Shown: positions 57,013 through 64,000 of the stretch, in pieces
Position numbering within the stretch: position 1 is the first letter of the stretch
Layout: each line of letters opens with the position of its first letter
Origin: Streptomyces sp. JHA26
GTDB lineage: Bacteria > Actinomycetota > Actinomycetes > Streptomycetales > Streptomycetaceae
Direction: 5' to 3'
Length of the DNA stretch: 64,000 nt
Assembly: GCF_002005565.1 (NCBI RefSeq)
Contig: NZ_BDJC01000026.1
Coordinates: 31,351-95,350 of the forward strand
Program-made: the position numbers and the translations under genes
Notes under the pieces: generated by a model
The model's input: only the letters and a program-made list of their open reading frames with translations
Database searches by the model: none
Told to the model about the DNA's origin: nothing

Positions 57013-58104
57013 TCAGGCCGACCGGGTGCGGCGCACGCACTCGGTGACGACGTCGCGCAGGCTGCCGGTGCGCTCCAGCAGCTCGCGCTGCACGCGGGCG
57101 CCGTTGCCGTGCCGCAGCAGGTCCTCGGCCAGTTTCTCGGCCCGCTCCAGGTCGCCGGCGGCGGCCAGCGCCTCCCGTACGTGCTCCAGCAGGGCCCGGA
57201 CGACCGTCTCCGCGGGCATGCGCCGCATCGTCACCGGGTGCAGCAGCTCCTCCGTCAGCCCGGACCGGGCGGCCCGCCAGGCGGCCAGGCGCAGCAGGCT
57301 CACACTGTGCCCGGCCGGCTCGGTGCCCTCCCGCCACTCACGGGCGGCCGTCTCGACCAGCGCACGGGCCAGGGCCGCGATCAGCACGGCGGTGCTCGCG
57401 TCCAGGCAGACGTCCATGACCCGGAACTCGACCGTCGGGTACCGCCGGGCCAGCCGGACGTCGAAGTAGATCATCCCCTCGTCGAGGATGGTGCCGGTGG
57501 CCACCATGTCCGCGACCCGCCGGTGATAGGTCTCCGCCGACCCGAACAGCTCCGTCGGACCCGCCGAGGGCCAGCGCTGCCAGACCCGGCTGCGGTAGCT
57601 GCTGTACGCCGAGTCCTTGCCCTGCCAGAACGGCGAGTTCGCGCTCAGCGCGGTGAGCACCGGCAGCCAGGGCCGCACCCGGTCGACGACGGCGACGGCC
57701 TCCTCGTCGGACTCCACGGACACGTGCACGTGACAGCCGAGGACGAGCTGTTCGTGCACCACGACGCCGTACTGCTCCGCCATCCACCGGTACCGGCGGT
57801 TCATGCCGACGGCGGGGCTGACCGGCAGCGGCGACGTGGCGAGCGCAGCGACGGCACAGCCGATCCCCCCGGCGTACCGCCCGGCCTCCTCACGGCAGCG
57901 GACGATCTCCGCGTGCAGGCGCTCCATGTCCGCCTGCGGATGGGTGGCGAACTCGAGCATCTGCTCGTGCAGTTCCTTCTCGAAGACGTCCTGCTCGGCG
58001 TCGTCCCGAGAGGCCCGGGCGAGTACCGCGGCGGACAGCGCACGCGGCTCGCCGGACTCGGGATCCACCAGGAGGAGTTCCTCCTCCACTCCGACGGTGC
58101 GCAC
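57013..58104 (-). CDS. Carboxylate-amine ligase (YbdK/GCS2 family)
   Basis: 363 residues from GTG 58104: VRTVGVEEELLLVDPESGEPRAL has the EEE metal site. HVHVSVESDEEAVAVVDRVRPWLPVLTALSANSPFWQGKDSAYSSYR is the family core, followed by TYHRRVADMVATGTILDEGMIYFDVRLARRYPTVEFRVMDV. YbdK has weak glutamate-cysteine ligase activity; the true substrate is not known. In actinomycetes, related EgtA enzymes make gamma-glutamyl-cysteine for ergothioneine, but no egt genes are near. It lies 111 bases downstream of glgB and may extend that transcript. Confidence 0.88.
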   Translation of the reverse strand: MRTVGVEEELLLVDPESGEPRALSAAVLARASRDDAEQDVFEKELHEQMLEFATHPQADMERLHAEIVRCREEAGRYAGGIGCAVAALATSPLPVSPAVGMNRRYRWMAEQYGVVVHEQLVLGCHVHVSVESDEEAVAVVDRVRPWLPVLTALSANSPFWQGKDSAYSSYRSRVWQRWPSAGPTELFGSAETYHRRVADMVATGTILDEGMIYFDVRLARRYPTVEFRVMDVCLDASTAVLIAALARALVETAAREWREGTEPAGHSVSLLRLAAWRAARSGLTEELLHPVTMRRMPAETVVRALLEHVREALAAAGDLERAEKLAEDLLRHGNGARVQRELLERTGSLRDVVTECVRRTRSA

Positions 58105-58215
58105 GTGATGCCGCCTTTCCGGGGGTCCGACCGGGACGACGGCGGGGACTTCCCGCCGTTCGGATCCCGACTGCCCCCACAAGGGCCGCGGAACACCTGG
58201 CCGTGCCGGCGCACG

Positions 58216-60441
58216 TCACAGGGCGAAGGGCACCAGCCACACCGTGGCCAGCGGCGGCAGCGTGATCCGGATGCCGCCGTCCTCCGGCTTGACCGGGTCG
58301 GGGTTGGTCACACCGCTGCCGCCGTACTCCTCGGCGTCCGTGTTGAGGACCTCCTGCCAGAGGGGGACCTCGTCGCCGACGGCGAGCCCGTACCCGTGCC
58401 GGACCACCGGCGAGAAGTTCGACACCGCCAGCAGGGGGCTGCCGTCCTCGTCGAACCGCAGGAAGGCGAAGACGTTGTCCTCGGCCGCGTCCACGGCGAC
58501 CCAGCGGAAACCGGCCGGATCGGTGTCGCGCCGCCACAGCGCCGGGGTCCGGCCGTAGCGGGTGTTGAGCTCGCGCACCAGGTCCTGGATCCCGCGGTGG
58601 TCGCCCGCCGAGTGGTACCCCTCGTCGAGCAGCCACCACTCGGGGCCCTGCTTCTCCGACCACTCGGCGCCCTGCGCGAACTCCTGTCCCATGAACAGCA
58701 GCTGCTTGCCGGGATGGGCCCACATGAAGCCGAGATAGGCGCGGACGTTCGCGCGCCGCTGCCACCAGTCGCCCGGCATCTTCGACACCAGCGCCTGCTT
58801 GCCGTGCACCACCTCGTCGTGGGAGATCGGCAGCACGTAGTTCTCGCTGTACGCGTACACCATCGAGAAGGTCATCTCGTGGTGGTGGTACTTGCGGTGC
58901 ACCGGCTCGTGCGCGACGTACTCCAGCGAGTCGTGCATCCAGCCCATGTTCCACTTCAGCCCGAAGCCGAGCCCGCCGGTGTCGGTCGGCCGGGTCACCC
59001 CGCCCCACGCGGTCGACTCCTCGGCGATGGTCACCACGCCGGGGCAGCGCCGGTACACGGTCGCGTTCATCTCCTGCAGGAACGCCATCGCCGCCAGGTC
59101 CTCCCGGCCGCCGTACCGGTTGGGCTCCCACTGGCCGGAGTCGCGCGAGTAGTCCAGGTACAGCATCGAGGCGACCGCGTCCACGCGCAGCCCGTCGATG
59201 TGGAACTCCTCGCACCAGTAGACGGCGTTGGCGACCAGGAAGTTGCGCACCTCGGTGCGGGCGAAGTCGAAGCAGTACGTGCCCCAGTCCGGGTGCTCGG
59301 CGCGCCGGGAGTCCCCGGGCTCGTACAGCGGGTCCCCGTCGAAGCGGGCCAGCGCCCAGTCGTCCTTCGGGAAGTGCGCCGGCACCCAGTCCATGATCAC
59401 GCCGATGCCCGCCCCGTGCAGGGCGTCGACCAGGTACCGGAAGTCGTCGGGCGAACCGAGGCGCGCGGTCGGCGCGTAGAAGCCGGTGACCTGGTAGCCC
59501 CAGGACGGACCGTAGGGGTGCTCGGCGACCGGCATCAGCTCGACGTGGGTGAAGCCCAGGTCCTTGACGTACGCGGGCAGCACGTCGGCCAGCTCGCGGT
59601 AGCCCAGCCCCGGACGCCACGAGGGCAGGTGCACCTCGTACACCGAGAACGGCGCCTCGTGCACCGGCGTGGCGGACCGGGTCCGCATCCACTCCCGGTC
59701 GTTCCACTCGTAGTGCGACGCCGTCACCACGGAGGCCGTGTTCGGCGGTTCCTCCGCCGCGCGCGCCATCGGGTCGGCCTTGAGGAACCGGTGCCCGTAG
59801 CGGGAGTGGATCTCGAACTTGTACCGGGTGCCCTCGCCGACGCCCGGCAGGAACAGCTCCCACACCCCCGACGAACCGAGCGAGCGCATCGGGAACGCCG
59901 TGCCGTCCCAGTGGGTGAAGTCGGCGGCGACCCGCACGCCCTGCGCGTTGGGCGCCCACACCGTGAACCGGGTGCCGGCGACGCCCTCGTGGGTCATCGG
60001 CTCCGCGCCGAGCGCCCGCCACAGCTGCTCGTGCCGGCCCTCGCCGATCAGGTGCAGGTCCAGTTCGCCGAGGGCGGGCAGGAAGCGGTACGGGTCGTGC
60101 GTCTCCAGCTCGCCCCCCTCGTACGCCACGACGAGGGTGTACGCGGGGATCTCCGCGAGCGGCAGGACGCCGGAGAACAGGCCGTCCTCCTCCGACACGA
60201 GCCGGTGGCGCTCGCCGTCGACGACCACGCTCACCTCACGGGCGAAGGGACGCAGTGCCCGGAAGGCGATCCCGCCGGGCACCGGATGGGCGCCGAGCAG
60301 CGCGTGCGGGTCGTGGTGGGCGCCCGCCAGGAGGCGCCCCCGGTCGGTCGGGTCCAGGGGCGGTGCGGTCCCGCACGCACCGGGGGCGGGGTGCGGGACC
60401 GGAGCGGACGGTTCGGGGATCGAGGTGTCGCGGAGGGCCAC
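58216..60441 (-). CDS. glgB: 1,4-alpha-glucan branching enzyme
   Basis: 741 residues. An N-terminal extension and CBM48 domain (AHHDPHALLGAHPVPGGIAFRAL) precede the GH13_9 catalytic barrel: WVPAHFPKDDWALARFDG, nucleophile Asp in FHIDGLRVDAVASMLYLDYS (about 420), acid Glu in VTIAEESTAWGG (about 475), and ISHDEVVHGKQAL (about 542). It builds alpha-1,6 branches on the glucan made by GlgE. GTG 60441 is three bases after the pep2 stop at 60445 as read on the minus strand, so the genes are coupled. It is last in the glgE-treS-pep2-glgB operon. Confidence 0.95.
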   Translation of the reverse strand: MALRDTSIPEPSAPVPHPAPGACGTAPPLDPTDRGRLLAGAHHDPHALLGAHPVPGGIAFRALRPFAREVSVVVDGERHRLVSEEDGLFSGVLPLAEIPAYTLVVAYEGGELETHDPYRFLPALGELDLHLIGEGRHEQLWRALGAEPMTHEGVAGTRFTVWAPNAQGVRVAADFTHWDGTAFPMRSLGSSGVWELFLPGVGEGTRYKFEIHSRYGHRFLKADPMARAAEEPPNTASVVTASHYEWNDREWMRTRSATPVHEAPFSVYEVHLPSWRPGLGYRELADVLPAYVKDLGFTHVELMPVAEHPYGPSWGYQVTGFYAPTARLGSPDDFRYLVDALHGAGIGVIMDWVPAHFPKDDWALARFDGDPLYEPGDSRRAEHPDWGTYCFDFARTEVRNFLVANAVYWCEEFHIDGLRVDAVASMLYLDYSRDSGQWEPNRYGGREDLAAMAFLQEMNATVYRRCPGVVTIAEESTAWGGVTRPTDTGGLGFGLKWNMGWMHDSLEYVAHEPVHRKYHHHEMTFSMVYAYSENYVLPISHDEVVHGKQALVSKMPGDWWQRRANVRAYLGFMWAHPGKQLLFMGQEFAQGAEWSEKQGPEWWLLDEGYHSAGDHRGIQDLVRELNTRYGRTPALWRRDTDPAGFRWVAVDAAEDNVFAFLRFDEDGSPLLAVSNFSPVVRHGYGLAVGDEVPLWQEVLNTDAEEYGGSGVTNPDPVKPEDGGIRITLPPLATVWLVPFAL

Positions 60442-60444
60442 GGG

Positions 60445-61806
60445 TCAGTCTCCTCTCACGGCGAGTCGTTCGATCGCCGCCATGGGTACGGGAAGCCAGT
60501 CGGGGCGGTGCCGGGCCTCGTACAGCACCTCGTAGACGGCCCTGTCGGTCTCGTAGGCGCGCAGCAGGCCGTGCTTCTTGCGGGGGTCCCACCCGGCTCG
60601 GGCGGCGTAACCCGCGCAGAACGCCTCACGGCAGCGGCGCGCCCACTCGGGGCGCCACGGGCGGCGCTGCCGGGCGGCGTAGTCGAAGGAGCGCAGCATG
60701 CCCGCGATGTCCCGTACGGGGGAGTGGGCGCTGCGCCGTTCGGCGAGCGGGCGGGACGGTTCGCCCTCGAAGTCGATGACGAACCAGTCCCGGCCGGCCC
60801 GCAGCACCTGCCCCAGGTGCAGGTCGCCGTGGATGCGCTGGGCGGGCGGACCCGAGTCGCAGGTGGTCAGCGCGGCGAAGGCCGCCCGCAGACCGGGGAC
60901 GAAGGGCTGCAGCGCCGGCACGGCGTGCGCGGCCGCGGCCAGCCGTTCGGTCATCGCCGCCGCCGTGCGGCCGTTCTCCCCGGGGGCACCGGCCGGGAAC
61001 GCCGAGGCCAGCGCCAGGTGCACGTCGGCCATCGCCCGCCCCAACTCGTGGGCCTGCGCGGTGAAGTCGTCCCCGGAGGACAGCGCCTGGAGGGCGAGGG
61101 TCCAGCCGTCGGACGCGTCGTGCAGGAACGGCTGGAGCACCCCGAGCGTCGCCCCGTACGGACGGGTCGTCCGCAGCCACGCCACCGGCGCGGGCACCCG
61201 GCCGCACCCCTGCCGGGCCAGCGCGCTCGGCACCTCCAGGTCGGGGTTGACCCCCGGCTGGATGCGCCGGAACACCTTGAGGATGAACTCGTCGCCGTAC
61301 ACCAGGGAGGAGTTGGACTGCTCGGCGTCCAGGAGGCGGGGCACGAGCCCGCCGGGCACCGGACGGGACGGATCGCACTCGAAGCGCAGCGGACCCGCCT
61401 TGCCGGGGTGCCGCAGCCGTTCGAGGAGCAGCTGGGCCGTCCGGGGGTCGTGCAGGGCGTCGTAGACCGTCAGGCCGGCCAGCGGTCCGTCCTGCACCCG
61501 GCCGATGAGCGCCCGTCCCAGGCGCGGCGACGGCTGTTCGCGCACTCCGAGCAGCAACTGGTAGCAGTCGCCGGCCGAGGGCGCGCCGCCCGGCGCGGGG
61601 ACGGGGCCGTGTCCGGTGTGGACCAGCAGGTGCAGGCAGCCCGGGAACAGCTCGGTCATCGACAACAGACCGAGTTCGGCCACGGGCCGGTCCTTGCCCG
61701 CGAACCAGCGCTGCCTCGGCAGCCACTTCCGCAGCAGCTCGCCGAGCGAGGCCATCGGCTCGGCGAGACGGGTCGGACCGGGGTGCAGGGGTGCGGTCTT
61801 CGGCAT
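60445..61806 (-). CDS. pep2: Maltokinase (Pep2)
   Basis: 453 residues with the aminoglycoside phosphotransferase-like fold: LRKWLPRQRWFAGKDRPVAEL at the N-terminus (family mark), VYGDEFILKVFRRIQPGVNPDLEV, catalytic loop RIHGDLHLGQVLRAGRDWFV and metal site IDFEGEPSRPLAERR. Uses ATP to make maltose-1-phosphate, the substrate of GlgE, from maltose supplied by TreS. It lies 28 bases after treS in the operon. In some actinomycetes pep2 is fused to treS; here they are separate. Confidence 0.95.
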   Translation of the reverse strand: MPKTAPLHPGPTRLAEPMASLGELLRKWLPRQRWFAGKDRPVAELGLLSMTELFPGCLHLLVHTGHGPVPAPGGAPSAGDCYQLLLGVREQPSPRLGRALIGRVQDGPLAGLTVYDALHDPRTAQLLLERLRHPGKAGPLRFECDPSRPVPGGLVPRLLDAEQSNSSLVYGDEFILKVFRRIQPGVNPDLEVPSALARQGCGRVPAPVAWLRTTRPYGATLGVLQPFLHDASDGWTLALQALSSGDDFTAQAHELGRAMADVHLALASAFPAGAPGENGRTAAAMTERLAAAAHAVPALQPFVPGLRAAFAALTTCDSGPPAQRIHGDLHLGQVLRAGRDWFVIDFEGEPSRPLAERRSAHSPVRDIAGMLRSFDYAARQRRPWRPEWARRCREAFCAGYAARAGWDPRKKHGLLRAYETDRAVYEVLYEARHRPDWLPVPMAAIERLAVRGD

Positions 61807-61834
61807 GGTGACGCGTCCTTTCCTCGGCCTGCGC

Positions 61835-63549
<1,715 letters not shown>

Positions 63550-63553
<4 letters not shown>

Positions 63554-64000
63554 GAGACTGCCGACCCTTCGTTCTGCGGCGCGGCGGCGGACGGCCGCTG
63601 GACGTGGAAGACGTGCGCGGGCGTACGGCCCGGCTCGAGGCGCACGTAGTTGGTCCTGCCCCAGTGGTAGGTCTCACCGGTGAGCTCGTCGCGCACCGGC
63701 ACCGACTCGTGCCAGTCGAGGCCGAGTTGCGGCATGTCGAGACGGATCGTGGCCTCCTGGGCGTGATGGGGATCGAGATTGACGACCACCAGCACGACGT
63801 CGCTCCCCACGCGCTTGCTGTACGCGATGAGGGCGTCGTTGTCGGTCTGGTGGAAGCGCAGGTTCCTGAGCCGGTGCAGCGCGGGGTGGTCGCGTCGGAC
63901 GGCGTTGAGTCTGGTGATGAGGGGGGCGATGGTGCGGCCCTCGCGGTGGGCGGCGTCCCAGTCGCGGGGTCTGAGCTGGTACTTCTCGCTGTCGAGGTAT
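63550..64000 (-). CDS. glgE: GlgE, alpha-1,4-glucan:maltose-1-phosphate maltosyltransferase (partial)
   Basis: The C-terminal 149 residues are in the window, the N-terminal part lying beyond the right edge. YLDSEKYQLRPRDWD, IAPLITRLNAVRRDHPALHRLR and FHQTDNDALIAYSKR are typical of the GlgE C-terminal catalytic-barrel end, and VVVNLDPHHAQEATIRLDMP plus WGRTNYVRLEPGRTPAHVFH belong to the last beta domain. It extends alpha-glucan with maltosyl units from maltose-1-phosphate. The stop TGA overlaps the treS ATG. Confidence 0.95.

Overview
The window reads as a chromosomal arm segment of a Streptomyces species. It has very high GC with G/C-ending codons, a WhiB-family protein, an SsgA-like sporulation protein, many sigma-B-type regulators, and the popR-clpP3-clpP4 and second glgE-treS-pep2-glgB clusters known from Streptomyces coelicolor and S. 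lividans. No rRNA, tRNA, insertion sequence, prophage, CRISPR array or biosynthetic megacluster was seen.

Layout. 1-3.2 kb: the end of an unknown gene, a streptophobe-type membrane protein, two PRC-barrel genes and an anti-sigma-type ATPase. 3.2-6.3 kb: a SigB/F/G-family sigma factor (SigL by context), PopR, and the ClpP3-ClpP4 protease operon with a PopR-type operator. 6.3-16.3 kb: single metabolic or unknown genes, including a VOC protein, an RNase H-like protein, SRPBCC, aldo/keto reductase, DUF6328, an SsgA-like protein, an F420-type oxidoreductase, a pseudokinase, a serine/threonine dehydratase and a TerD-CAP fusion. 16.4-23 kb: a large LuxR ATPase and a redox two-component operon made of a response regulator fused to a thioredoxin-reductase-like domain, a cNMP-domain histidine kinase and a UBP zinc finger protein. 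23-33.5 kb: a universal stress protein, DUF4032 with an MBL hydrolase, a TetR-FAD dehydrogenase pair, WhiB, a divergent LysR/LysE pair, an MFS transporter and a stand-alone cNMP domain. 33.8-41.1 kb: an anti-sigma ATPase with a second sigma factor (SigM by context), DUF1206, FUSC and a type II NADH dehydrogenase-like protein. 41.3-54.5 kb: a stressosome and partner-switching block (RsbR, RsbS, RsbT, an RsbT-RsbX fusion, a GAF-PP2C phosphatase, a STAS antagonist, an ANTAR-GAF-PAS-PP2C phosphatase and a six-HAMP hybrid kinase). 54.6-64 kb: an acyl-CoA ligase, a DUF6480 protein, a carboxylate-amine ligase and the GlgE-pathway operon, whose glgE runs off the right edge.

The region looks like a general-stress regulatory hub. 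Two sigma factors, several HATPase anti-sigma proteins, three STAS proteins and three PP2C phosphatases lie together, and seven intergenic sites match the sigma-B-type promoter GNNT-N14-16-GGGTAY. Protein quality control (ClpP3P4), osmolyte or glycogen metabolism (GlgE pathway) and stress proteins (USP, PRC-barrel, SRPBCC) would be natural outputs.

The least explained items are the receiver-TrxR / cNMP-kinase / UBP-zinc-finger operon, whose reductase lacks its redox cysteines (SALT in place of CATC); ClpP4 without its catalytic histidine; a serine/threonine pseudokinase; a pseudo-receiver with Glu at the phosphorylation site; and a decayed anti-sigma ATPase gene. All functions are inferred from reading sequence; no searches were run.
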